The notes beneath the pieces were generated by a model that was not told where the DNA came from, did not search any database, and saw only the letters and a list, made by a program, of their open reading frames with translations. A program made the translations under genes and the position numbers. From Umbelopsis ramanniana AG (Eukaryota; Mucoromycota; Umbelopsidomycetes; Umbelopsidales; Umbelopsidaceae), in assembly GCF_025399195.1 (NCBI RefSeq), contig NW_026252102.1, forward strand, positions 124,001 to 188,000: a DNA stretch of 64,000 nucleotides, written 5' to 3'. Of this stretch, positions 52,280 to 62,643 are shown piece after piece (within the stretch, counting starts at the first letter, position 1; each line of letters starts with the position of its first letter).

Positions 52280-52973
52280 GGACTCAGCACTGAACGTCCC
52301 TATGCAGATTAAACCCCAATGCCATAACGTACCATTTGGCTTAACGCTCAGGGTTCATCTGTCAGTTGGTCTCATAACTAACACATTTCGGTTAACACCA
52401 TCCGGTAACCGGATCATGAGCAACATATGTTTGTTGGATGAAGTCACATTATTTCTGTTTCTCCTTGCATCCGTCTTTCTTTTGTTGACAAACATGTCAA
52501 GCTCGAATACCGTGTGATTGGCGCTTCGGGGTTTCGTCAACGTAGGTGGCCTATCTTAGCTGAGCTTGCCTTTTTCTTACTTGCCGCGTCACAGAGATCC
52601 ATAGGTAATGTTGACAGCGATCGAGGTCCAACTTTGACGATCCGCATAACAATTTCAATGCGTTTTACCCAAGCATGAAGGTGAGGGACCCTGTACTGGT
52701 TGCACATAGGCTTTGTTTGGTTTGTGTAACGCAATAAAGGCTTCGGGATCGTAACATACAATCATCACGAAATTGAGGTGGTTTTTTTTATATTTGAGAG
52801 ACATTGAAGCTGGTCTCCACCATGTCAAATCAGTGTGTTGTCCATCTACGACGCCTCTGTCGTCGTGACATGAACACGATACGCATAACCCGGGGATCGA
52901 TCGTGCAGTTACACATACTTGCACCAAAGTGGCCAAAATCGGGGCCCAGCAACGTTATTAGCGAAATGTAATT

Positions 52974-52980
52974 TATAAAA
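52974..52980 (+). promoter_or_regulatory. TATA box of the chitosanase gene
   Basis: TATAAAA ending 77 bp before the ATG at 53058. Confidence 0.6.
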
Positions 52981-53057
52981 GCCTGTTGACCTTACCAGAT
53001 TCATGCTCGATACTCTTTCACTTTTTCATCCTTCCATTCCTTACCTGGTTGTGGGCT

Positions 53058-54478
53058 ATGAAGGTTTCTTTTGCTGTCGTCAACGGGCTGGCTCTACTTG
53101 CCGCCGTGGTTAGCCCAGTGCTAGCCAAGAGCAAGTTCCCTTACTGCACTGGCTCAACTTATGGCATTACCCATAAGAATTGCGCCAAGTTTGAGTTCGA
53201 CACTCTTCACTCCAACTGTGTGGAAACGTCAAACTGCACTACGTAAGTACAATTCCAGCGTAAACATCGATAGGGAGTGTTCCTCGATTAATCAAGTCAC
53301 CTGCCAATACCGTAGTTTTTACGACATCACCAAGCTTCCCACTGAGAAAATCGATGCTCACACTGAAAAAATGGCACAGTTGATCACCAACGTGTGAGTA
53401 CATGAGTGATCATTTAAATTGATTCAACGGGCAACATACTAATTGTTTATATTCAACACAAAAGCTTTGAAAATGGCAACACCATCATGGGCTATGCGGT
53501 ATGTAATAATTAAAAATTTTTGTCTCACCTCCTTTTCTTGAAGGGATGGAACATTTGGCCCACTCGCTATGACAAGGCGATTGGGGGCAACCTACTCCTG
53601 TGTTGTTTCAAACGTGCTCATCTTTATTGGCCTTTTCTATAGTATGTCGAAGCTCTTGGCGATGGCCGTGGCTACACTTCAGGCTATATTGGATTCACCT
53701 CTGGCACCAACGATGCCCTTACCGTGATTCAACAATATACCAAGAGAAAGCCTAAGAATAGCCTCACAAAGTATGTGCCAGAACTGACCCGCCTTTCCAA
53801 GCTCAAGTTCTGCGACACTCAACGTAACGATACCAAGAAACTTTCTGGTTATCCTGCGGCTTGGACCAAGACTGCTTGCACTGATCCTACCTTTGTTCAA
53901 ACTCAACTTGATGTTGGATTCGCTATGTATCTTGCTCCTGCACTTAAATACGCTGCTAGCGTTAATGTTCAGTCCAACTTGGGAAAAGCCATCTTTTACG
54001 GTATAAACAATGATCTACCTTCCATTAACCCATAGGAGAAGATTCGCTAACGCTATTTATTCTTTCAAACAATTTAGATACCATCATTAACCATGGCTGG
54101 CAATACGTTGAACCTTTAATCAACCTTCCAAGAATTTTGAAACTGACAGGTCCTCGCAAGCACAATGAAACAGAGAAGAGCTACTTGAATCGATTCTTGG
54201 TCACCAGACGTCAGTTGATGTGCTGCTTCCCTGACGATGTCTGGCCCCCAGCAGCAGACAGAGTCGCCGATCTCCAGCGACTGGTCAGCAGCTGGTCTCG
54301 CAACAAGGATCTCAAGCATCCCGTTACCCTCAAGATTTATGGAGTCACTGTCAAGGGTACTGAAGACCTAAGCTACGATAAGGCTGAATGCCCTAAGAAG
54401 CCCAAAGGCTGGAAGCTTCCTGCTGCGAAGACCCTTCCCATCCCTGACACCTGCCCTAACAAGCTCTTGTCACTTTGA
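53058..54478 (+). CDS. Secreted GH46 chitosanase
   Basis: Hydrolyses chitosan, a main wall polymer of Mucoromycota. It starts MKVSFAVVNGLALLAAVVSPVLA, a clear signal peptide. A short Cys-containing N-terminal segment (KFPYCTGSTYGITHKNCAKF) precedes the GH46 core. Core motifs are TEKMAQLITNVFENGNT, YVEALGDGRGYTSGYIGFTSGTND (holding the second catalytic acid, Asp of GDGRG), AQ-like TQLDVGFAMYLAPAL and YDTIINHG. The first catalytic Glu is expected in FENG. The gene is split by about five short introns, including one between YA and YVEALGDGRG (donor after 53499, acceptor at 53641). In family terms, bacterial GH46 enzymes are common. The extra C-terminal segment (NRFLVTRRQLMCCFPDDVWPP onward) is longer than in bacteria. 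A role in wall remodelling or feeding is inferred. Confidence 0.9.
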
Positions 54479-54712
54479 GCCATACCATGACGCGAACGTC
54501 TGATGACCTATGTGGTTATTGAGATCTTTTTCAGGAAAAAAGATCGATCCACTAAAATATTCCTCAATAAATAATCCCATTGCATAACACTATACCATTT
54601 TTTAATTTTATTTTTTTTGACCCGTCTGGTGGAGCCGTCGATTTTATTTCTGACAGTCACAGAAGGTGCTTGGAGGCCAGAATTCCCTCCCCTTCACACT
54701 TACGCTCATAAC

Positions 54713-55711
54713 ATGTTGCCTCAAATGTTGCGTGGTCTGCGACCGCTCGTTACGAAAACGGGACAGGTGAGAGCTCTGTCACAACTTTCTACCATTAACG
54801 CCGAGGAAGTCCAAAAGTTTAGTGCGAAATCGGCGGAATGGTGGGATCCTCATGGTGAATTCGGCATGCTTCACCTTATGAACCCAACACGCGTTTCCTA
54901 TATCCGCGACCGTATCGCACCGATTGCTCAGGATAGTACGCCATTCAAGGGACTGAAAATGCTGGATATTGGATGTGGTGGTGGCTTGCTTTCAGAGGTA
55001 AAAAAAAAAAAAAAAAAAGTATTCGCTATTTCGCAGGATATGATTTCCAGGCACTCACTCGCAACGACTATAGTCTTTGGTACGACTAGGAGGCAATGTC
55101 CTAGGAGCTGATGCCTCTTACAACAATATACAAATGGCTATGCTTCATTCTCGAAAGGACCCAGCTCTTTGGACGGGGCCAGGCCAGCTGGAATATCGAA
55201 ATACCACAGCAGGTACGTGACATAAACATTAGAAAGCTCATCCCCGGTACATACCATGTTAAACCATTCCTGGTGATCCTTAGAGGACTTATTAGCCGAA
55301 GGAGAATCGTTCGACGTTGTACTTGCAATGGAAATTATAGAACATGTAAATAACCCCTCCGAATTCCTTCGAGTATGTGCTGACATGGTTCGACCCGGTG
55401 GCAAACTGCTTCTCTCGACTATTTCACGAACACCCATGGCTTATTTCTTGACCAATTTCTTGGCTGAGGATGTATTGAAGATGGTTCACAAGGGCACACA
55501 CGATTGGAGCAAATACATCAAGTCTGAAGAGCTCAGGGAAGCCATTCACAGTTTACAAGGCGGTTGGCAAGTCGATGATGTGCGAGGAATTGCCTGGAAC
55601 CCACTCAGAGGACGGTGGGTTGTTAGTGAGAAAAATGGTGATATAGGAGTAGCTGGTATTGGATCATTAGAAGTTAATTACGTCTTGACGGCAAGCAAGG
55701 CAAGTCAATAA
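54713..55711 (+). CDS. COQ3: Ubiquinone biosynthesis O-methyltransferase COQ3, mitochondrial
   Basis: SAM-dependent enzyme for both O-methylations in coenzyme Q synthesis, on the matrix side of the inner mitochondrial membrane. Exons 54713-54997, 55074-55212 and 55284-55711 give 283 aa. The N-terminus MLPQMLRGLRPLVTKTGQVR is basic and lacks acids, as for a mitochondrial presequence. Family motifs are SAKSAEWWDPHGEFGMLHLMNP, the SAM site LKMLDIGCGGGLLSE, GADAS, VVLAMEIIEHV and MVRPGGKLLLSTI. It ends GSLEVNYVLTASKASQ. The preceding open frame begins at a TTG, so the first ATG at 54713 was chosen. Intron 1 has an A18 run directly after its GT. A GCAAGT string follows AAG near the stop (55700) and could act as a rare GC donor, but is probably coding. 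Confidence 0.93.
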
Positions 55712-55880
55712 ACACATCATGTATAATACAGTGCTCATCCATTCACTATGCCCTAAAAAAAAAATTGGCACTAGACGGAATTTAAATTTTTTGCAATCGA
55801 CACACAGGACTGGCTGGGCTCAAGTCAAAACTGTGCGATGGGAGGGCAACCGTATTGAACCTCCTTTTATTCTTGTAGCA

Positions 55881-56734
55881 ATGGTCCGTATCGATACTTG
55901 AACAACCCTCATCTATCATACAGCATGAATCCTTTCAACCGTATGACCGATGGATGGATGGATGGATGAACTACGCTTTCTTTCAGACATCCTTATGGGG
56001 GTTTATTCGACATTCGACTTTAGACATAATTTGACTGACGCATTTTCCCATTCTTTGTTCATTCCAGCCTACCAGACTTCACCACAACAGAAAGAAGCGT
56101 GGACATGTTTCCGCCGGTCACGGTCGTGTCGGTAAGCATTACTGTTCATTTTTGGAAGGAATACGACTAGATTGTGACAGCAGTAGATAGATAGTCTTCA
56201 ACCCACCTATCTACATTTCAACCACCTAACGGCAACGACCATCCCCAAGAATGCATAGAAACTAATATACCGCAATTCTCATTTTCCAGGCAAGCACAGA
56301 AAGCATCCTGGTGGTCGTGGTCTTGCTGGTGGTCAACACCACCACCGTATCAACATGGACAAGTACCATCCTGGTTACTTCGGTAAGGTCGGTATGCGCT
56401 ACTTCCACAAGACCCACAACCAGTTCCATCGTCCTATTGTCAACCTTGACAAGATCTGGACCTTGGTTGGTGAGGAAGTCCGTAACAAGTACAAGAACAC
56501 CGAAAAGGTTGCCGTCATCGATGCTCTTCAACACGGTTTCCACAAGGTCCTTGCCAAGGGTCGTCTCCCCGAACAACCCGTCATTGTCCGCACCAAGTTT
56601 GTTTCCCGCCGCGCTGAGGAAAAGATCAAGGCTGCCGGTGGTGGTAAGTTGATGTTTCTACAATCATCGTTTGTCCCTTGCCGAACGGATATTAATTTGG
56701 TCTATGATTTACAGTTGTCGAGCTCATCGCTTAA
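55881..56734 (+). CDS. RPL28: 60S ribosomal protein uL15 (L28/L27a)
   Basis: Large-subunit ribosomal protein. Exons 55881-55883, 56068-56131, 56290-56643 and 56715-56734 give 146 aa: [60 protein letters not shown] and ending AAGGVVELIA. All family blocks are present and length is standard. The start had to be placed at the only ATG followed by GT upstream of the acceptor at 56067; it lies in TAGCAATGG, the same context as the eL42 start. The donor GTCCGT is weak, so this junction is the least certain. The last exon encodes only VELIA plus stop. Confidence 0.92.
55949..55969. repeat. (GATG)n microsatellite in uL15 intron 1
   Basis: Five tandem GATG units inside the first intron of the uL15 gene. 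It is likely length-polymorphic. Confidence 0.85.
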
Positions 56735-57074
56735 ATGCAAAATCACCCCACGTCCATTGTCATCTTCAACAATAAAATTGTTACAGTTTTCACTATGTAA
56801 TTTATCGAGGGGACTTGATCGTATGTGTCAATGTTAATATAGTAGTAAGGATGGAGTGCCTGGACTAAGCTCTGCGTATATGAGAGAGAATGCTATAGTG
56901 TAGCAAATGCTAGTCATGAAGCAGCCTATGCATGTCAGGATTAGCTGTGCTATCGCAAAGCTAGGACTGGCAAATCAAAGTAATCCTATTTCTATGAGCC
57001 TTTATGTGGTGTTTCAAAAATTGAACAGTTGAGTTGAGTAGAATGAATATTATACTGTAATATGCTTTTATTTT
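56735..57074. other. Convergent 3' regions of uL15 and PLPBP genes
   Basis: An AATAAA polyadenylation-type signal (CAACAATAAAATTG, about 56766-56779) serves uL15. Nothing else was recognised. Confidence 0.5.
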
Positions 57075-57854
57075 TTACTGCTTAGGAGGACGAGATCCAA
57101 AGATGGTGCTACCAACTCGAATATTAGTAGACCCAGCAGCAAGAGCTTCTTGGTAATCAGCAGACATACCCATGCTGAGTTCTAGTGACAATCCAGGAAT
57201 AGCCTGTTCTACCTTGCTCTTACATTCTCGCAAACAGACGAAATCTGGATTCTCGCCTTCAGAGCCGTCTCTATCTGGCGCACCGATGGTCATCAATCCT
57301 AGCAAGTTCAGTTGCGGGCAGTTATCAACAATGTGCTTGGCGATTTCCACACATGCTGATGGTTCTGCTCCACTCTTACTCTCCTCGCCACTGGTATTGA
57401 TTTGAACAAACACATTGATTTTGGATTCTCTTGACACCTGAATGCAAGCCTTGTTAAGACTATCGGCTTTCTTGCTGCTTTCGATAGTCTCCACAGCATA
57501 AAGGTTGGGAATGGCGGCGACGACTTTACATTTGTTGCTTTGCAGGTTGCCGATAAAGTGCCATGCAATATCGCGGGGTAATATTTCACTCTTCTCTACT
57601 AGTTCTTGAACATAATTCTCGCCAAAATGTTTCTGGTCGGCTCCTTCGTAAGCTGCCTTGATATCGTCAGCAGGCTTGTATTTACTGACAGCGACAAGGG
57701 TAGCATTTTGTCGTCCTTGCAAAACTGCGTCCATGTTCTTGCGAACAGTGCGAATGTTCTCCACAATGTGTGCGTGGTTATCGGTCATTAGGGATCTTGC
57801 GGCACGGAATTGGAATTGTTTTAGAGTACGCACAGGTGGGAGCAATCTAAGCAT
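57075..57854 (-). CDS. PLP homeostasis protein (YggS/PROSC family)
   Basis: Pyridoxal-5'-phosphate-binding protein of the alanine racemase N-terminal fold that buffers PLP; it has no known catalytic activity. It is intronless, 259 aa from the chosen start. Motifs are LVAVSKYKPADDIKAAYE (the PLP-binding Lys in VSKYKP), HFGENYVQELVEK, WHFIGNLQSNK, VQINTSGEESKSG, LNLLGLMTIG and LSMGMSADYQEALAAGSTNIRVGSTIFG, all diagnostic. The segment from MLRLLPPVRTLKQFQFRAAR to MTDNHAH is basic and may be a mitochondrial presequence. The frame also extends upstream to 57941 (MAPQWQERQTNSDDH), which would weaken that presequence, so the start is uncertain between 57941, 57854 and MTDN. Confidence 0.93.
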   Translation of the reverse strand: MLRLLPPVRTLKQFQFRAARSLMTDNHAHIVENIRTVRKNMDAVLQGRQNATLVAVSKYKPADDIKAAYEGADQKHFGENYVQELVEKSEILPRDIAWHFIGNLQSNKCKVVAAIPNLYAVETIESSKKADSLNKACIQVSRESKINVFVQINTSGEESKSGAEPSACVEIAKHIVDNCPQLNLLGLMTIGAPDRDGSEGENPDFVCLRECKSKVEQAIPGLSLELSMGMSADYQEALAAGSTNIRVGSTIFGSRPPKQ

Positions 57855-58226
57855 GTCAACCTTTGGACTTCCAGTTGCGCTTAGTTTTCGTTTCGAGTGG
57901 TCATCGGAGTTTGTCTGTCGTTCTTGCCATTGGGGGGCCAAATTTGCAGTCTGCGAAAAGCTGTCGATTAACCACTTGCGGTTGATTATTCTTTAGAATG
58001 AAAATGCGTAGATATTAATGTTTTTGCTTCATACTATAGATCAAAATGCTATCAACAAACAGGACACTCATCCAGCCGAGTATACCGTTAACATGACTGA
58101 AGTGAACCTCGATGATCAAAATAAACGAGTCACAATTTTTTTGGCACCTGAAGTCAAAAGCTTTTTTTTTTTTTGTCAGTGTAGAGTCCCGATCATTCAA
58201 AGCTGTAAATAACACAATTGTAAATC
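57855..58226. other. Divergent upstream region of PLPBP and NIP7
   Basis: Contains the possible N-terminal extension of the PLPBP frame up to 57941 and otherwise promoter-like AT-rich DNA with a T11 run (about 58163-58173). No gene is supported. Confidence 0.4.
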
Positions 58227-58905
58227 ATGCGACCATTGACAGAAGAAGAAACAAAAACCCTTTTCGAAAAGCTCGCAAAATAGTATGTCTCGGCCCTTTG
58301 CTACCATAGTTATCTACTGTGCGCTAATCATACCTCTTTTTCCTTTAGCATCGGCTCTAACATTAAACACTTGATTGACCGGTCAGACGAAACCTACTGC
58401 TTCCGTCTGCACAAAGATAGAGTTTACTATGTCAGGTAATGCATCATGAAAGATTTTTCACCTATATTCTTCACGGCCTTGTATCTAATTGTAAATTGAC
58501 GGCAGTGAATCAATCATGCGCAAAGCTGTATCTGTCGGCAGAGATCAACTTGGCTCATTGGGTGTGTGCTTTGGAAAAATGACAAAGACAGGCAAATTCC
58601 GACTTCACATCACTGCCCTCGATTACCTTGCACAGTACGCTAAGCACAAGATGTGGGTTAAGCCCAATGGTGAAATGCCCTTCTTGTACGGCAACCATGT
58701 TGTCAAGGCTCATTTGGGACGAGTCACTGAAGATACTCCAGAACATCAAGGTGTTATTGTCCTCAACATGTCCGATGTTCCTTTGGGTTTCGGCGTCACC
58801 GCACGATCAACCTCAGACTCTCGTAAATTACAACCCACTGACATTGTAGCTTTCCACCAAGCTGATATTGGTGAATATCTCCGTGAAGAAGATACACTCT
58901 TCTAA
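58227..58905 (+). CDS. NIP7: 60S ribosome subunit biogenesis protein NIP7
   Basis: Nucleolar PUA-domain protein needed for 27S pre-rRNA processing and 60S assembly. Exons 58227-58282, 58349-58435 and 58506-58905 give exactly 180 aa, the family's standard length. Sequence blocks: [49 protein letters not shown]-like [58 protein letters not shown] and [19 protein letters not shown]. The PUA domain lies in the C-terminal half. A start and end identical to yeast and human orthologues support the model. Confidence 0.97.
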
Positions 58906-59211
58906 GTGAAAACCAACTGAGAACCGCTCCGCCCCCATCTACATATATCATTGCATTCATTCCAAAATTGTTGAATTACACTTTTACAAGATATAATAAA
59001 AAATAAAAATAAAAAAATTGCTCATAGAATACATTACAGGTTCGACAAAAGTTTATTTTTCTTATGGGGGACAGTCTATCTAAATTGGAGGTCCATCTTG
59101 ACTTGTTACAGACAGTAGTCTATGGAGGGAATGTGGGAAAGGGGATGTGAAAAGTGTAAGAGATGAAGTATGTATGATACAGATAAGAAATATGCTTTGC
59201 AATGGGGATGT
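58906..59211. other. Convergent 3' regions of NIP7 and IF2 genes
   Basis: AATAAAAAATAAAAAT (about 58994-59010) follows the NIP7 stop and likely directs polyadenylation. Nothing else was seen. Confidence 0.5.
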
Positions 59212-61938
59212 TTAGAACGTTCTTGGAGTTTCAATGGTCTGAATGCTCTGAATGATATCGCCTTCTTTAAAGTCAGTGAATCCTTCAAATGCCATACCGC
59301 ACTCGAGACCCTTCTTGGCTTCTGAAATGTCCTTCTTTACTTGTTTCAGCGTATCCAATTCGCCTATAACATGTTGAGATTTTAGTCAAAGTGGTAAAGA
59401 AGTAACCCCCCTTAGCCTGAAACTTACCTTCCCAAATAGTTTCTTTGTTTCGGACAACTCGAACTCGACCATTTCTGGTCACACTACCGTTGGTGATTCT
59501 GCAACCGGCGATGGGCTTTGTATCGCGACCTTTCACAGTGATCTGGAAGATTTGTAAAACAGTGGCTTCGCCGTTGACTTGAGTGGAAATGATGGGTGGA
59601 AGCATATCACACAGGCTTGCTTTGACATCGTCTAACAGTTTGTAAATGACATTGTACGATTTGACTGGCACATTGCTTATGCTAGCTTGTTGCTGGATGC
59701 GCTTGTCTGCCTTCACGTTGAAACCGATGACGTGTCCCTCACAAGCTGCAGCAAGCTGAATGTCACTTTCGCTAATGTTTCCAACACCTGAGCTGACCAC
59801 CTTGACACGGACTTCTGGAGTATGCAGACCGTTGAGACAATCCACGACGGCTTCCACCGTACCACTAACATCACCTTTGATAATCGCTCGAAGCTCCTTG
59901 ACCTTGTCTTCTGCTTCTTCCTGGGGAGTGTTTCCTACTTGAATATCACTCAATCGCTTGTTAAGGGTTTCCGGATACTGAGTGATGAGACCTTGATGGA
60001 ACATCCACATTTCCTTCTTGTAGGCTCGCTCAGCGTTTCGTTCCGCTTCGACTTGCTCACGTTGACGTCTGCGCTTGTCATTAATGACTTCGAGATCTTC
60101 CAACTGTTGCTTTCGCTGCACTTTAGCAATTCGATTGGCCACGACCGTCTTCGCAACAGACTCCGAAGGCGCTTGGAGCATTTCGTCGCCAGCATTGGGT
60201 AACTCTTTCCAGCCAATCACTTTGACAGGCATACCAGGTAATGCTTCTTTCACCGGCTTTCCTTTATCGTCCGTCATAGATCGCACTTTGCATAGAGCGT
60301 TACCAGCAACAACATTACTACCAGGCTTCAGCGTTCCAGTTCGAACCAAGACGGTTGCGACATTGCCTCGACCTTTTTCAATATTGGATTCCAGCACAAC
60401 ACCTTCGGCCGTATTATTTCGTTCAGCTCGAAGATCCAGAACTTCCGCCAAAGTGACAATGTTCTCCTCCAATTCATCTAAGCCTTTTCCAGTCAATCCA
60501 GACACATCAACCGATGGAATATCGCCACCCAATTCTTCCAACTGGATTTCGTGCTGTAATAGTTCTTGCTTCACTCGATGTGGGTCTGCGCCATGTTTAT
60601 CGCACTTGTTGACAGCAACAATGATGGGGACATTGGCGGCTTGAGCATGCTTGATTGCTTCCACTGTCTGAGGCATAACACCATCATCTGCAGCCACGAC
60701 AAGTACAACAATGTCTGTCACATTAGCTCCTCGCGATCGCATGGCGGAGAAGGCAGCGTGTCCAGGGGTATCCAAAAAGGTAATACGTTTCTTTGATGGA
60801 AGATCAACAGAAAAGGCGCCAATATGCTGAGTGATACCACCTGCTTCACCTGCTGCGACAGAGCTCTTACGAAGTGTATCCAATAAGGTAGTTTTACCAT
60901 GATCAACGTGGCCCATGATGGTCACCACCGGAGGTTTGGAAGGGAAGATAGACATATCCTCGGGTTGCTGACGAGGGAAAAGATCCAATGCAGCTTGCGA
61001 GTCTACAATTGGATTCATATCCAGTTCCATTGCAATCAAACTAGATTCGTCTGCAGTCAGCACTAAACAACCAAAAGATGTGAGAATGGGATACCTCTCC
61101 ATACGACTCCTTATCGATGTATCAACTTACTATGATCGTGCTTGGTATTTGGCATTTCCAGAGCCTGCATTGTACTGATCATTTGCTCTAAGGAAAAAAA
61201 TATGTCCGAAATGTTTTAGCTTGCTTGGGACGAGGCGACGCTACCTATTTTTTCAAACCTTGCCTATGGTGACTTACCCAAACGAATACCTAGAATTTTG
61301 GCCAAGTTGGAAACGTTGACGACCTCCGGGATATACACATCGCGTTGAACTTTCTCAGCCTTGGCTTGCTCCAATTTGTTCTTTCGTTCTTTCGCCTCAG
61401 CTTCGGCTTTCAGCTCTTTCTCGTATTTCAATGCAGCCAACCGTTCTTGCTCGAGCACCCTTGCTTTCTCTTCCTCCTTCTTCTTACTTCTCTTGATATC
61501 TCCTTTATGTTTATGCTCTTGTGTAAACTTTTCAACGTGTCGTTGGTGAAGTTTGGGTGCTTCTCCTGCATGCTTTTCAGGATGATGATCAGTCGGCTTT
61601 GGTTGTTGTCGCAAAGTGATATCCTGACCGCCCTTCCTCTTCCCTGTCGATCTTGCAGCGTCGGAATTACTTGGACGAGCCCATTTACTCTTGACGATAT
61701 CATCAATGGCCGATTGGGGTTGCACACCTTTCTGAACTTTGCCTTTTATTCGTCGTGCTTGGTACTTCTGCTCAACTTCAGGAGCTCCAAGTGATTCATA
61801 CATACGTGGCTTGGCTTCAGCTAGCAATGTCGAAGAGTCTTGCATCCAGCGCTTAGTCGTGACACTTCTTGCATTGACAAGTCTAATGTAGCATAAGGAC
61901 CGAGTGGCACCATTTTGCAACAACAGTCTGCTTGTCAT
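59212..61938 (-). CDS. IFM1: Mitochondrial translation initiation factor IF-2
   Basis: GTPase that places initiator tRNA on the mitochondrial small subunit. It starts [20 protein letters not shown], a basic mitochondrial presequence, then a long Lys/Glu-rich linker ([20 protein letters not shown]). The IF2 N-domain ([20 protein letters not shown]) follows. The G domain has [16 protein letters not shown] (G1), [19 protein letters not shown] (G3), VNKCDK (G4) and [10 protein letters not shown] (G5). Domains II to IV continue to the C-terminus [14 protein letters not shown]. Four introns split the gene; one about 61,130-61,063 uses A|TG phase across ADESSL's preceding Met. About 780 aa, as expected for the family. 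Confidence 0.96.
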
Positions 61939-62138
61939 GGTCTTGCAGGTTTGCAGTCCTCCCGCTACGGCCCATGAACGATAAATTTATTGACTCTGTG
62001 ACGGCTTTTTAACCCAACCAAAACTTCCGACCGACAGGGTTTGTTTTCTGCCTGAACAAAAAGTCTTTCTAGCAACGGGCAAACTGTAGCACCATTTTCA
62101 ACGTAAAGACCCATTGCCAAGAGATCAGCATATCAGAG

Positions 62139-62146
62139 TATAAATA
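62139..62146 (+). promoter_or_regulatory. TATA box, TATAAATA
   Basis: Consensus TATA element in the interval between mtIF2 and the downstream plus-strand genes. A CT-rich initiator-like tract (TTTCTTCTCTACTCTACTC) follows 14-32 bp downstream. This would place transcription start near 62,170-62,180. Confidence 0.6.
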
Positions 62147-62353
62147 GCTTATTCCTACATTTCTTCTCTACTCTACTCTACACTAGACTATCAAGGGACT
62201 ATACAAGCTCCTAGATTGGCGTTTCTGCTGAAAACAGTTTGCCTGTGTCATTTTGAGCCTATCGTGAATTGACTGAAATTTTTGGTTTGCCGAGGGGAAA
62301 ACCCAGCGGTAGGAGCTTAGTGATGCGAAATTTTTCGTCTTACTTGATGTTTT

Positions 62354-62551
62354 ATGGAATTTGCCATGACTATTATTCATAGTGAATGTAACATGGATCA
62401 TCTATTTATGCTCACAATTGAGCACCGCGCATTAGCACAAGGCTTTGAACAGACTGGAAAAAATCCCCCTGAAGGGTTCGATTCAATCGATGCAGCGGGT
62501 ATTCTTGGCAATGGTCCAATTTGGGAGATTTGTGTTACAGTTCAAAAATAG
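62354..62551 (+). CDS. 65-codon frame in the leader of the next gene (uORF or small gene)
   Basis: Starts MEFAMTIIHSECNMDHLFML and ends GNGPIWEICVTVQK. It lies between the TATA box at 62139 and the start of the orphan gene at 62644, so it could be an upstream ORF repressing that gene, or a small gene of its own. No domain or signal peptide was recognised. Composition is protein-like but length is short. Confidence 0.3.
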   Translation: MEFAMTIIHSECNMDHLFMLTIEHRALAQGFEQTGKNPPEGFDSIDAAGILGNGPIWEICVTVQK

Positions 62552-62643
62552 CAAACATCAGTACGTAAACATTATTTTTTTTTTTGTTTAAAACTAATCA
62601 TCCGCTTTACTTTATCTTAACGTCGTCTTCTTCCTTTTCACGC

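Noticed and set aside
55700-55820. GCAAGT after AAG near the COQ3 stop as a third GC-AG intron leading to an extra exon
   Set aside because: The protein already ends at the family's normal C-terminus, and the downstream joined frame shows no COQ3 similarity.
55800-55901. Open frame WAQVKTVRWEGNRIEPPFIL as an extra exon
   Set aside because: It overlaps the pyrimidine-rich start region and ATG of uL15, and no partner exon was found; likely chance.
62472-62485. GGTTCGATTC string resembling a tRNA B box
   Set aside because: No matching A box, anticodon stem or acceptor stem can be folded around it.
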